NCBI RefSeq assembly: GCF_014697125.1
Contig: NZ_JACJRG010000033.1
Span: forward strand, 1-64,000
Direction of reading: 5' to 3'
From: Anabaena minutissima FACHB-250
Lineage (GTDB): Bacteria > Cyanobacteriota > Cyanobacteriia > Cyanobacteriales > Nostocaceae
DNA length: 64,000 nt
In this document: one piece after another, positions 17,764-26,890 of the stretch
Layout of the letters: the number at the start of each line of letters is the position of its first letter
Position numbering within the stretch: position 1 is the first letter of the stretch
Notes under the pieces: generated by a model
What the model saw: the letters and a program-made list of their open reading frames with translations, nothing else
Told to the model about the DNA's origin: nothing
The model's database searches: none
Translations under genes and position numbers: made by a program

Positions 17764-17907
17764 AGAATCCCGATTTCTGCAAGGAATCGGGACAATACGG
17801 TTCGGTTAACGTTATGGGTGGGTAGAGACGTTTCACTGCAACGTCTTTACAGGCATTATTATTTTGGCAACCTATCTTATCCGAACCGTATTGGAAATCG
17901 GGATTCT
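17764..17907. mobile_element. 144-bp MITE-like element with composite terminal inverted repeats
   Basis: AGAATCCCGATTTC (17764-17777) and CAATACGGTTCGG (17793-17805) are matched in inverted order by CCGAACCGTATTG (17881-17893) and GAAATCGGGATTCT (17894-17907). The left end has 15 extra bases between its two blocks. These bases create a local hairpin TCCCGATT/AATCGGGA. A further near-palindrome, GTAGAGACGT/ACGTCTTTAC, sits in the centre (17822-17850). No ORF or clear target duplication was found. The rest of 17733-18122 holds no gene. Confidence 0.65.
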
Positions 17908-18122
17908 TGATTATTAGAAAATATTTATACCACCTCAATAATTAGGGTTTGTCTTAAACCTGAATATACTTCTCTAGTCTGATAATCTAGAGACTGTCAC
18001 CTTTTCTTTCTTTTTCAGCAAACCTTAATTACTATCAGTCAGTAAAATAACTGGCATAGTAAGCGCATAACTATACTGTAATCGAATGAAGATTTAAGTA
18101 TCTACTAAACCCCCTGCGGCTT

Positions 18123-21100
18123 ATGTCATCGCCCTTTGAGCATCCGCCTAAAATTGAATTAAAAATATCTTCCAACCATCCTGAGTTATTGGCAGGGTTG
18201 GATATATGGTTGCGCTTGGGTTTAATATCCGATATCCAAGTTAGACAAGTATGTCGAGAATTTCTTTCCTGTCGAGTGGAGTTGCAACCCCAGGTTGAAC
18301 TTGAACCACAGCGAGTAGCTGCATCCCCTAGGAGATTAGAACAGCCATTAATTGCCTATCTACCTGAAGAACCCAAAAAACCCAAAAAACCAGCAAAACC
18401 CAATTTTGCTAACCAAATGTTGCAGTCTTTGGGGGCAGAATTAAGCGTCCGTTGGCTGCTGTTTTTGGGTGTATTTTTAGTAGTCTTATCTTCTGGGGTG
18501 TTGGCGGCGAGTCAGTGGGAGCGATTCCCAGCTTCGGGACAGTATGGAGTGTTATTTGCTTATACTTTGACTTTTTGGGGTTTAAGTTTTTGGGCTGGTA
18601 AACAAAATAACTTGAGATTAACGGCTCAGACATTGTTGATTGTCACCCTGTTGTTAGTGCCGATTAACTTTTGGGCAATTGATAGCTTCGGGTTGTGGCG
18701 TAATCCCTTAGACTGGTTGACAGTGGCGATCGCAGCTCCAATTCTAACCATAATTACGGTTATTTTATGTAAAAATCGCACACTCATCACCAATGCACCC
18801 AGAGGCAAGTTACCTCTATTCAATATTTTGGGATTGACTTATCTGCATTGGGGTTGGCAATTACCCTTATTTCCCCTGACGGCGATTTATGTGGCAATGG
18901 TAGGTACGACTATCCTGACGCTGTATCAACATCGCCGCCAGCCACCTACACCACCAGAGGCACAACCACCGGGATTAGGGATTAATTTATATGCGTCTGT
19001 AATTATTTATGCTTTATTACTCTTACTAGGACGAGGAATATTTGTTGCTAGGGTTGATGTTACTCAATTAGGTTTAGCTATTGGGATTTGTGGTTGGTTA
19101 GGAACTTGGTTAGCACAGCAGGGAAGTAGGGGCGCAGGGACGGAGGGGAGCGAGGGAGCGAGGGAAAATAATGCTCCTGTATTGCAAGCGGATGTGCTTT
19201 GGGAAAGACTAGGCGGGATTTTGCTGTTTTTGGGGTGGTTGGTAGCAGTATTTAATTATCCAGCCCAAGCTATAGCCGTGAGTGGCTTGGCTTTGTGGGC
19301 GGTGACAGTCCGGTTGCACAGATATAATTTACAGATTGATTTATTATTATTCTTTGTCATTGGCTTGCAGGCGATTTGGTTGGGTTGGCGGCTAGTTCCC
19401 TCTGGTTTACAGCAATTGGCTATCTCTGTAGGAACGCAACTCACCCAATCGCAAAATGAACCTTGGGCTTTATTGAGTGTAGTGTTATTTCCCTACCTAG
19501 TGTTCATGGTGGTGGTGACGGAGATTTTACACCAAGCCCGTAAGCGAGAAACGGCACAATTTGGCGAATTTATCACCCTGTTATTTGGGGCTTGTTTAAC
19601 TGCGATCGCTACTGTTAATCCTACCTTGCGATCGCTCAATTTTCTCTGTTCTACCATCACTCTGGCAGTCGTCAGCAAACGGCGTTCTCCTCTGCCTATT
19701 CCCTTGGTGTACCTGACGCACACAATGGGAGTGCTGACATTTTGTTCGGTGATTGATTGGCTATTACCGAATCTAGCTTTCCATCTGTGGGCAAGTATTT
19801 TATTAGTGCTGATGCTAGGAGAGTGGGGATTTAGTCTTAGTGATAGGGGGTTAGGTCAAAATGAACTATGGCGGCGTAGTGCATGGCATATGGGATTTGC
19901 ACTTGCAGCCGTGAGTTTCTTGTTGCTGTGGACAAACGCGGAATCAGCTTGGACAGGAGTCATTAACAGCCAAGACTATTGGGGAGTAATTTGGTTAACT
20001 ACACCCATCGCACTCACAGTTTTAGCTAGTCGGACAACTCAACGCCTGACTACAAATAGTTTCTTGGGTGTTCTGACGGTGTGTGCGGCGCAGTTACTCA
20101 CCTTACCCCTTCCAGGAATGCGATTAATTGGTTTGGGTGTGGGTACTGGTGTGATGTATGCCAACACCCGCTATTTATTCAGCCAACAATGTGCCGGTGT
20201 CACCATTGGCTTTGGTTTAAGTTTCATCACGGCGTTGCTGTGGGAAGGTATCCCTGGTTTAGCACGCCTAGCTATACCGGGGTGGTTTGTTGTCGGTGCG
20301 ATCGCTACTTTCAGCTTATGGTTAGTAAGAACAATACTATTACGACGGGATGATGAATTAGCGGGGATGTATGCAGCCGCTAGTGATAAATGGGCGATCG
20401 CACTATGCACTGTAGAGTTATTCTTGATGACCCTACATTCTTCCTTAGTGTATCAGGGTTCTGTCACCCCCGGATTTTGGTACTTAATCGCCACAACCAT
20501 CACTTTAGGCGCAATTATCTATCGTAGTTGGCAACAACCCACAAACTGGGCATTTTATGGCATCGGCTGGAGTATAGAGTTATTAGTTGCCGAAGTGTTG
20601 GGCTTTGGGGAACATTCAATTATTCGTGTAGCGATCGCTAACATTGCCTTGGGTTTATTCTCGCAGATTTTGGGCGAATGGTGGCGGCGCAGATTTCAAT
20701 TAACTCGACTACCCAGCAGCTTCCACGTTTTACCCTTGATTTATGGTGCATTTAGTGTATTGCTGCGGGTGAATGTCTTTACCAATTGGTCAGGATTGGC
20801 TTCTTTGGGTGTAGCATTAATCTTTGTTGGGGTAGGACGACGCACCCGCGACTTAAAACCCTTGCTGTATTTGGGGATTATTGGCATTTCTATCTCTGCC
20901 TATGAACTCCTCTTCTACCAAATGTTACAAGCCTCTGGCGGTGGTTTAGGTGACGGCTTAATTGCAATGGCTGCCCTGGGTACGACTATCATGTCAGTCT
21001 ACCGTGTCCTCACCCCGTGGCTGACAACATGGTTACGCCTCACCCCCCAAGAAATCAAAGGTATTGCCCATCTACACTGGGTTTGGAGTAGCGGCTTACT

Positions 21101-22055
21101 CATGATGGCAATTGTCCTACCTATTCAAGTTAACCGTATGGTGGGATTAGGAACAGGGGCATTTTTGATTTCCTATGCCATCTTGCAAGGTAAACAATCT
21201 GCTAACGAAAATGACACCCTAGTCTTTGGACGCATCACCACAGCAGACTTTTGGGTGTACCTGGGGTTCTTATTAATAGCTGGGATGAGGGTTTATTGGC
21301 GAGAAACCGCCGTCGGACAGTTCATTACCGGGGCATTAGTACCTTGGAATGGTGCGATCGCCTGCGTATTTGCTTACTTCTTATACATCCTACCTTGGCA
21401 GCGTTGGGGCTGGTCTAAACAACCTTGGCAACTAGCCGCTTACATTGTCCCCCTAGTGATTCTGGCGGAAACTAGACTAGAAGTTTACCCGATTACCTTG
21501 GTAATAGCGGCTGCATACTATGTTTTCCTAGCCAAGCTGGGGGAAAATATTCGGTTCACATATATTAGTGTGGTCTTGATAGATTGGGCGTTGTTTTTGT
21601 GGTTCGATAGCTTACGCCTGGATTCCTTATGGTATGTGACAGTCATTGGTTTATCACTGCTGTATCTTGCCCAAGTAGATCCCCCAATGCAACAGCCAGA
21701 AAATAAACTACCCCGTCACACTTTAAGATTAATCAGCAGTGGTATAATTTGCGGCTGGGCAATTGTATTTTATCAAAACACCCCCTTGATACCGGGAGGA
21801 TTTGCCCTGATTACTATTTTTGCCGGGTTAGCCTTACGTGTGCGGGCATTTCTTTACGTTGGCACAATTGCCTTTTTCATTACTAGCATTTACCAATTAG
21901 TGATATTTAGTTTGCGCTACCCCTTCCTCAAATGGGTAGTTGGGTTACTAGTTGGTGTTGCTCTAATTTCTATCGCCGCTAACTTTGAAACCCACCGCAC
22001 TAAAATTACCTCATTGCTACGTAATACCAATAACGAATTTGAGGAATGGCAATAA
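18123..22055 (+). CDS. Very large polytopic membrane protein of unknown function, 1310 aa
   Basis: No family was recognised. A soluble N-terminal section (about 1-105) is followed by an unbroken series of hydrophobic segments to the C terminus, roughly thirty or more TM helices. The N-terminal section contains HPELLAGLDIWLRLGLISD and a Pro/Lys-rich linker, PKKPKKPAKP. There are no catalytic motifs, ATP-binding sites or signal peptide that I can see. Repeated single Arg/Trp-rich loops suggest a scaffold or uncharacterised transporter. Residues about 333-349 are translated from an in-frame GC-rich short repeat (19119-19170). The gene stands alone, with the MITE-like element upstream and palindromic repeats downstream. 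Confidence 0.7.
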   Translation: MSSPFEHPPKIELKISSNHPELLAGLDIWLRLGLISDIQVRQVCREFLSCRVELQPQVELEPQRVAASPRRLEQPLIAYLPEEPKKPKKPAKPNFANQMLQSLGAELSVRWLLFLGVFLVVLSSGVLAASQWERFPASGQYGVLFAYTLTFWGLSFWAGKQNNLRLTAQTLLIVTLLLVPINFWAIDSFGLWRNPLDWLTVAIAAPILTIITVILCKNRTLITNAPRGKLPLFNILGLTYLHWGWQLPLFPLTAIYVAMVGTTILTLYQHRRQPPTPPEAQPPGLGINLYASVIIYALLLLLGRGIFVARVDVTQLGLAIGICGWLGTWLAQQGSRGAGTEGSEGARENNAPVLQADVLWERLGGILLFLGWLVAVFNYPAQAIAVSGLALWAVTVRLHRYNLQIDLLLFFVIGLQAIWLGWRLVPSGLQQLAISVGTQLTQSQNEPWALLSVVLFPYLVFMVVVTEILHQARKRETAQFGEFITLLFGACLTAIATVNPTLRSLNFLCSTITLAVVSKRRSPLPIPLVYLTHTMGVLTFCSVIDWLLPNLAFHLWASILLVLMLGEWGFSLSDRGLGQNELWRRSAWHMGFALAAVSFLLLWTNAESAWTGVINSQDYWGVIWLTTPIALTVLASRTTQRLTTNSFLGVLTVCAAQLLTLPLPGMRLIGLGVGTGVMYANTRYLFSQQCAGVTIGFGLSFITALLWEGIPGLARLAIPGWFVVGAIATFSLWLVRTILLRRDDELAGMYAAASDKWAIALCTVELFLMTLHSSLVYQGSVTPGFWYLIATTITLGAIIYRSWQQPTNWAFYGIGWSIELLVAEVLGFGEHSIIRVAIANIALGLFSQILGEWWRRRFQLTRLPSSFHVLPLIYGAFSVLLRVNVFTNWSGLASLGVALIFVGVGRRTRDLKPLLYLGIIGISISAYELLFYQMLQASGGGLGDGLIAMAALGTTIMSVYRVLTPWLTTWLRLTPQEIKGIAHLHWVWSSGLLMMAIVLPIQVNRMVGLGTGAFLISYAILQGKQSANENDTLVFGRITTADFWVYLGFLLIAGMRVYWRETAVGQFITGALVPWNGAIACVFAYFLYILPWQRWGWSKQPWQLAAYIVPLVILAETRLEVYPITLVIAAAYYVFLAKLGENIRFTYISVVLIDWALFLWFDSLRLDSLWYVTVIGLSLLYLAQVDPPMQQPENKLPRHTLRLISSGIICGWAIVFYQNTPLIPGGFALITIFAGLALRVRAFLYVGTIAFFITSIYQLVIFSLRYPFLKWVVGLLVGVALISIAANFETHRTKITSLLRNTNNEFEEWQ
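19119..19170 (+). repeat. G-rich short repeat inside the 1310-codon gene
   Basis: Runs such as GGGAAGTAGGGGCGCAGGGA followed by GGAGCGAGGGAGCGAGGGA keep the reading frame. They encode a Gly/Arg/Glu-rich loop between TM segments and look like an STRR insertion into coding sequence. Confidence 0.7.
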
Positions 22056-22384
22056 TATTGCGTCAAGTTGCAAGTTCGTAGTAAGGACTTTAGTCTTGAT
22101 TTTTTTAAGCACTTTAGTGCTTACTACAAACCTGACTTTTCACGTCATGTGGAAAAGCTAACGCAAAACCTAACCCCCCAGCCCCCTTCCCTACTAGGGA
22201 AGGGGGAGAAATCAAAGCCTCTCTCCTTGCAGGGGAGAGGTACTAAGCGCGAGTTCGCTCTTAGCGTTCTCGTAGAGTAGCCGCTCCGCGTCTTTGGAGA
22301 GGGGTTTTCCAGATACCGTGAAAAGTCAGACTACAAACCTGTAAAACTAAGTTAATTCATTAATATCAGAACCTTTTAAAAAAT
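22056..22384. repeat. Intergenic region filled with Nostoc-type palindromic repeats
   Basis: The 329 bases between two plus-strand membrane-protein genes are almost entirely repeat. AGTTCGTAGTAAGGACTTTAG (22073-22093) belongs to a module also seen near 29476. CACTTTAGTGCTTACTACAA is another hairpin. From 22172 to 22330 a run of CCCCTTCCC/GGGGAGAGG-type arms contains a GCGAGTTCGCTC insert. A frame is open across it (22068-22280), but its translation is repeat-derived and I reject it as a gene. Confidence 0.75.
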
Positions 22385-23623
22385 ATGGTTACCAACATCC
22401 GCCGAATATTTAACCGATTTTTTAATAAATCAAGAAAAATCAACAATGAACCTTTGAATAGGGTAAGTTTGATTATGATTATCTTGATTGATATTTTTAT
22501 CTTAATCAACGTTTTTACAGGACTGGATGATATTAGTAGATGGCATCTCAGCCCCACACAAGCTTATCCCTGTTATTCCGAATGGCAAAGTTACAGCAAA
22601 CAAACTACTAAAGATAAAAACTATGAAGTTGTCAGACTATCATTGCGATTTGATAGTAACAATACACCTAGCCGCTCAGAAATATATCAGCAAGCTGAAG
22701 TAGGTCATCTAGGGAAAGTTTCATCCACTTGTTTACAGTATGCAGAATCCCAAGATAAGATTAACAATACCAAAAATCAGCAAACCATAAAAACCATTGA
22801 TCAGAAACAATTACAAATTAATAATTTTAAACAATCTAATAATCAGATTCGCGCTCAGTATGACTCTACACTCTTAGAAAAGATTGCTGGACAACCTCGT
22901 GGGCAATCAATTAATCAAGTCAGTGCCGAAAAAGCTAAACAAGAGTTAGAACAAAATAATCTGAAAATTTCCCAGCGAGAACAAGAAATTTCTCTGCTAA
23001 AGAAGGAACTACTCAATCAACCAGAAAGTGTTAGCTTTCTAGGCTTTATTCAGAAAGAGAATGAATTGATCAAAGTTGAACAAGGCTATAAGCAAGCATC
23101 GTTTTGGTATCCAAGTATCCAATTGGCTTTTCAGTCTTTATTTCTAGTACCACTGATTTTCGTTGCCTTATTAGTGCATCAATTTTCCCAGCGTAGAAGA
23201 TACGGACTCATCTCGCTGATGAGTTGGCATTTGTTAGTAATCTTTTTTATTCCATTAATCCTAAAAACTTTTGAATTTCTGCAATTTGGCATAATTTTTC
23301 AAGTTATATTTGAGTTTATTAGTGCCGTTCTGGGTAGATTACTTTTTCTCATCAGCTATGTTTATATCTTGTTAATTCCCTTGATTGGTTTTGGCATCAT
23401 CAAGTTTTTTCAAAAAATTATCCTTAACCCTAAACTTCAGGCTGTTAGCAGAGTTCAAAAATCACGCTGCGTCAAATGTGCAAAAAAAATTCAGCAGAAT
23501 GATGCCTATTGTCCCCACTGTGGTTATTATCAATATGTTGAATGTCAAAACTGCCATAATCTGACTTACAAACATTTACCACACTGTAAACATTGCGGCA
23601 GTCTCCAAGATTCCAGTAATTAG
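22385..23623 (+). CDS. Membrane protein with coiled coil and C-terminal double zinc ribbon
   Basis: The 412-residue protein has one TM helix near residues 27-47. A large external or cytosolic segment (about 50-235) follows that is coiled-coil-like from about 125 on (QSTIKTIDQKQLQINNFK-type, Gln/Asn/Lys-rich). Three or four TM helices lie at about 243-350. The C-terminal module has two zinc ribbons: CVKCAKKIQQNDAYCPHCGY, then CQNCHNLTYKHLPHCKHCG (about 368-405). Such double zinc ribbons occur in many bacterial membrane proteins and usually mediate protein or nucleic-acid contacts. No specific family was recognised. The gene is AT-rich relative to its neighbours. Confidence 0.7.
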   Translation: MVTNIRRIFNRFFNKSRKINNEPLNRVSLIMIILIDIFILINVFTGLDDISRWHLSPTQAYPCYSEWQSYSKQTTKDKNYEVVRLSLRFDSNNTPSRSEIYQQAEVGHLGKVSSTCLQYAESQDKINNTKNQQTIKTIDQKQLQINNFKQSNNQIRAQYDSTLLEKIAGQPRGQSINQVSAEKAKQELEQNNLKISQREQEISLLKKELLNQPESVSFLGFIQKENELIKVEQGYKQASFWYPSIQLAFQSLFLVPLIFVALLVHQFSQRRRYGLISLMSWHLLVIFFIPLILKTFEFLQFGIIFQVIFEFISAVLGRLLFLISYVYILLIPLIGFGIIKFFQKIILNPKLQAVSRVQKSRCVKCAKKIQQNDAYCPHCGYYQYVECQNCHNLTYKHLPHCKHCGSLQDSSN

Positions 23624-23672
23624 CTGTAGTTCCCTTTAGCTGAAGTTCGGTACAGACTCCCTACGCCCCAAC

Positions 23673-24761
23673 ATGAAACGCCCAATTTTATATGTAGCCA
23701 TCACCAACCACGGCTTTGGTCATGCTACCCGCACTGCATCTGTAGCCGCAACAATTCAAAAGTTATGTCCAGAAGTCCTGTTAATTATGGTGACTACCGC
23801 GCCTAGGTGGTTGCTGGAGTGTTACATAGAGGGTGATTTTATCCATCGTCCCCGCGCTTTTGATTTGGGTGTGGTGCAAGCAGATAGCTTAAATATGGAT
23901 AAAAACGCCACCTTGGCGAAATTACTAGATATTAAAAAGCGGCAAAATTCGTTAATTGCTTCCGAAGTAAATTTCATTCGCCAAAATCGTGTGCAGTTGA
24001 TATTGGCAGATATTCCTTTCCTCGCGCCTTTATTTGCTCAAAAAGCAGGTATACCTTGTTGGATGATGAGTAATTTCGGCTGGGATTTAATCTACCGTGA
24101 CTGGGGTGGGGAATTTGTGGCTATTGCTGATTGGATTAGTGAGTGTTATGGAGAGTGCGATCGCTTATTTCGTTTACCGTTTTACGAACCCATGCAAGCT
24201 TTCCCCAATATTACAGATGTCGGTTTAACTGGTGGTACTCCCCGTTACACGACTGAGGAAATCCGTGCTGTTTGGGGTATCACCGCACCTCAAGACGAAA
24301 CTATCTTGTTAACCTTCGGTGGTTTGGGTTTACAACAAATTTCCTACGACAACCTCCGCCATTTCCCCGACTGGCAATTTATCGTCTTTGATCAGACTGC
24401 CCCAGATTTACCCAATTTAATCAAAATTAATGACCGAAAATTCCGTCCCGTCGATTTTATGCCCATTTGCGGACGGGTTGTTTCTAAGCCTGGCTACGGC
24501 ACATTTTCCGAGGCTACCCTATTCGATGTCCCTCTTGTTACCATTCCCCGTGATGATTTTGCGGAAGCGGCTTTTCTTTTAGATGGACTGGTAAATTACA
24601 ACTTGCATCAAATTGTTACACCCGATGAGTTCTTTCAAGGTGACTGGGACTTCCTCAATCAACCACTCCAACCACCAAAGCAATCACAGCCACTAGCTAA
24701 AGATGGAAATCAGGCGATCGCCCAAGCTATTATTAATTACTTCCAGTCGATAAAAGTGTAA
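23673..24761 (+). CDS. MurG-like predicted glycosyltransferase
   Basis: The 362-residue soluble protein has a GT-B-like architecture. The N-terminal Rossmann half starts with ILYVAITNHGFGHATRTASV, whose Gly-rich loop resembles MurG and other GT28 enzymes. The C-terminal half has LLTFGGLGLQQ and SKPGYGTFSEATLFDVPLV, the latter matching the acceptor/nucleotide-binding region of UDP-sugar transferases. Family members of this kind are annotated only as predicted glycosyltransferases, and donor and acceptor are unknown. It follows the zinc-ribbon gene by 49 bases and precedes the YjbQ gene by 57, so the three may share a transcript. Confidence 0.7.
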   Translation: MKRPILYVAITNHGFGHATRTASVAATIQKLCPEVLLIMVTTAPRWLLECYIEGDFIHRPRAFDLGVVQADSLNMDKNATLAKLLDIKKRQNSLIASEVNFIRQNRVQLILADIPFLAPLFAQKAGIPCWMMSNFGWDLIYRDWGGEFVAIADWISECYGECDRLFRLPFYEPMQAFPNITDVGLTGGTPRYTTEEIRAVWGITAPQDETILLTFGGLGLQQISYDNLRHFPDWQFIVFDQTAPDLPNLIKINDRKFRPVDFMPICGRVVSKPGYGTFSEATLFDVPLVTIPRDDFAEAAFLLDGLVNYNLHQIVTPDEFFQGDWDFLNQPLQPPKQSQPLAKDGNQAIAQAIINYFQSIKV

Positions 24762-24818
24762 AAACTCCGCGTACCTCCTCGCTTACCTTTGAGTACCTTT
24801 GCGTTTTCAACATCAACT

Positions 24819-25232
24819 ATGACTCACTACCAAAAACTCCTAAAAATTACTACTAACGGCAAATCATTCCTTAACATCACCTCAAAAATCGCAGCAACAG
24901 TTGCCGAATCAGGAATAGAAACTGGACTTTGCACGCTATTTTTACGCCATACTTCCGCCAGTTTAGTCATTCAAGAAAACGCCGATCCAGATGTACTAGT
25001 TGATTTAGCCAACTTCATGGCGAAACTTGTACCAGAATCAGGACAGTATATTCATAATGCGGAAGGTGCTGATGATATGCCGGCACATATCCGCACAGCA
25101 CTGACTCACACTTCTGAACATATCCCCATTAATCGCGGTCATTTAGTTTTAGGAACTTGGCAAGGAATCTATATATGGGAACATCGCCAGCGCAGTCATG
25201 CGCGAGAGTTAGTTATCCATATTTCGGGATAG
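24819..25232 (+). CDS. YjbQ/UPF0047 family protein
   Basis: The 137-residue protein belongs to the UPF0047/YjbQ family, some members of which have weak thiamine-phosphate synthase activity. The physiological role is unsettled. Hallmarks are LCTLFLRHTSASLVIQENAD with its conserved His, then GADDMPAHIRTAL, INRGHLVLGTWQGIYIWEHR and the closing strand RELVIHISG. The ATG at 24819 is preferred over an in-frame TTG ten codons upstream, because the upstream bases belong to a common Nostoc intergenic repeat (CCTTTGCGTTTTC). Soluble and probably trimeric as in the family. Confidence 0.88.
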   Translation: MTHYQKLLKITTNGKSFLNITSKIAATVAESGIETGLCTLFLRHTSASLVIQENADPDVLVDLANFMAKLVPESGQYIHNAEGADDMPAHIRTALTHTSEHIPINRGHLVLGTWQGIYIWEHRQRSHARELVIHISG

Positions 25233-25326
25233 TGACGCTTTCTTCATCAAATGAAGTATATTATGGCCATCTTCTCGCGGCGAAGAGACTTTTAAAATAT
25301 CCGGGAAGTTTCACGCAGAGGAGTTT

Positions 25327-26235
25327 TTAGGAGGGATTGAGAAGTGCTTTGGATTTACGAAATTCGCGTACTACTTCTTTAATATCTTGGAGTTCCCCTT
25401 CTACTAAATAATTAAGTTTTCGCATTTCATCGGCGGATATTTTCCCTGTTAGTTGATTAATCGCTTTTTCGACTTGGGGGTATTTTTTTAAGGTTTCTTG
25501 TCTGACAATTGGTGTGGCTTCGTAAGGGGGAAAGTATTGTTGATCATCTTTGAGAACGAATAAACCCAAGCGAGCAATTTGTCCATCTGTGGAATTCCCT
25601 GCTATCATATCCACTTGTTTTTGAATTAATGCTCTATAGATTAAACCCAAGTCCATAATTCGCGGTGGTTTGGTAAATTTTAAATTATAGGTTTTAGCTA
25701 ACCCTGGAAACCCATCTTCTCTTTCTAGAAATTCGTAGCCAAAACCGCCGCGCCATTGGGGTGTATATTGAGCTGCTTCGGATAGGGTTTGAATGTTGTA
25801 GCGTTTGGCATCTTCTCCCCTGATGATGATGGCAAAGGTATTTTCAAACCCCAAACTAGGCATGACTTCTAGCTGGAATTTTTGAGCGTAGGCTTGTTTT
25901 AATTTTTCATAAACTACTTTGGGGTCGTTAATTACTGCTTGTTTTAAAATACCAGTAAATGCTGTACCTGTATATTCAATATAAGCGTCAATTTTACCCG
26001 TAGTAATTGCTTGATGGCAGACAAAAGAACCGCCCAATCGAGGACGGCGAACTACTTTCAAATTTGTGGTGTCTTCAATTTGTTGAGCTAAAATTTCGCC
26101 TAAAATATCTTGTTCTGTAAAGTCTTTAGATGCTACGATAATATCGCCGCTACTAATTATTGGGTTGGTATTGCAACTGGCGATCGCCATCACTAATGCA
26201 AAGCTTAATAAGATAACTATCAAAAATCTTTTCAT
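25327..26235 (-). CDS. Osmoprotectant-type ABC transporter substrate-binding lipoprotein
   Basis: A periplasmic receptor of the OpuAC/OpuBC (glycine betaine/choline/proline) type, 302 residues. The N terminus is a lipoprotein signal ending in AIASC near residue 21. The mature part begins with IIVASKDFTEQDILGEILAQ and continues with AYIEYTGTAFTGI, typical of quaternary-amine receptors (OsmF/ProX-like). Last gene of a three-gene minus-strand operon (ATPase, permease, receptor) with 22 bases to the permease. The ligand (betaine, choline or another compatible solute) cannot be fixed from sequence. Confidence 0.88.
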   Translation of the reverse strand: MKRFLIVILLSFALVMAIASCNTNPIISSGDIIVASKDFTEQDILGEILAQQIEDTTNLKVVRRPRLGGSFVCHQAITTGKIDAYIEYTGTAFTGILKQAVINDPKVVYEKLKQAYAQKFQLEVMPSLGFENTFAIIIRGEDAKRYNIQTLSEAAQYTPQWRGGFGYEFLEREDGFPGLAKTYNLKFTKPPRIMDLGLIYRALIQKQVDMIAGNSTDGQIARLGLFVLKDDQQYFPPYEATPIVRQETLKKYPQVEKAINQLTGKISADEMRKLNYLVEGELQDIKEVVREFRKSKALLNPS

Positions 26236-26257
26236 GACACATAGTAGATCAAAATTA

Positions 26258-26890
26258 TTAACTTTTCACCTTTAATTTCTTCTCTAGCCATCCAATCAAT
26301 AAATCAGCCACTAGTGCTATCACCGCCGCCGGCACTGCCCCAGCTAAAATTAATTGATTATTTACTACTGCAATTCCGCGAAAAATAAATACGCCCAAGC
26401 CTCCAGCACCAATTGCGGCTGCAATAGTTGCAATGCCAATACTAATAACTGTCGCTACTCGCACCCCCGCCAAAATCACCCCCATTGCTAAGGGAATTTC
26501 TACTTGTAATAACAATTGTCTGTCTGTCATCCCCATCCCTCGTCCAGCTTCCCGAATTGCTGAATCTACTCCTGTTATACCTGTATAAGTATTACGAATT
26601 ATTGGTAGTAAGGAGTATAAAGTTAAGGCAACAATTGCAGGAACAGCACCAATTCCACCAATGATAGGGACAGGAATCAATAAGCCAAATAATGCCAAAC
26701 TGGGAATTGTTTGCAGAATATTAGCGACACCTAAAATTGGTTGTCGCAGTTGGGTTTGACGGGTGATTAAAATTCCTAAAGGAATACCGATAATGATGGC
26801 AATGCTAATGGCAACACCCACTAAAAATAAATGTTCTAGGGTGTGTTGTAAAATTTCAGGGGCGTACTTAATCAGGAAGAAATCTTTCAT
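26258..26890 (-). CDS. Osmoprotectant ABC transporter permease
   Basis: BPD-type inner-membrane permease with about six TM segments. The EAA loop reads REAGRGMGMTDRQLLLQVEIPLA at its core. Starting at the ATG at 26890 the product is 210 residues, and this ATG overlaps the ATPase stop as ATGA, the usual coupling in such operons. A longer frame from 26917 exists but would overlap the ATPase gene by 31 bases and is less likely. It forms the membrane channel for the adjacent receptor and ATPase. Confidence 0.88.
   Translation of the reverse strand: MKDFFLIKYAPEILQHTLEHLFLVGVAISIAIIIGIPLGILITRQTQLRQPILGVANILQTIPSLALFGLLIPVPIIGGIGAVPAIVALTLYSLLPIIRNTYTGITGVDSAIREAGRGMGMTDRQLLLQVEIPLAMGVILAGVRVATVISIGIATIAAAIGAGGLGVFIFRGIAVVNNQLILAGAVPAAVIALVADLLIGWLEKKLKVKS

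Noticed and set aside
22068..22280. 70-codon plus-strand open frame
   Set aside because: It consists of palindromic and G/C-rich repeats; the translation is repeat-derived with no domain.
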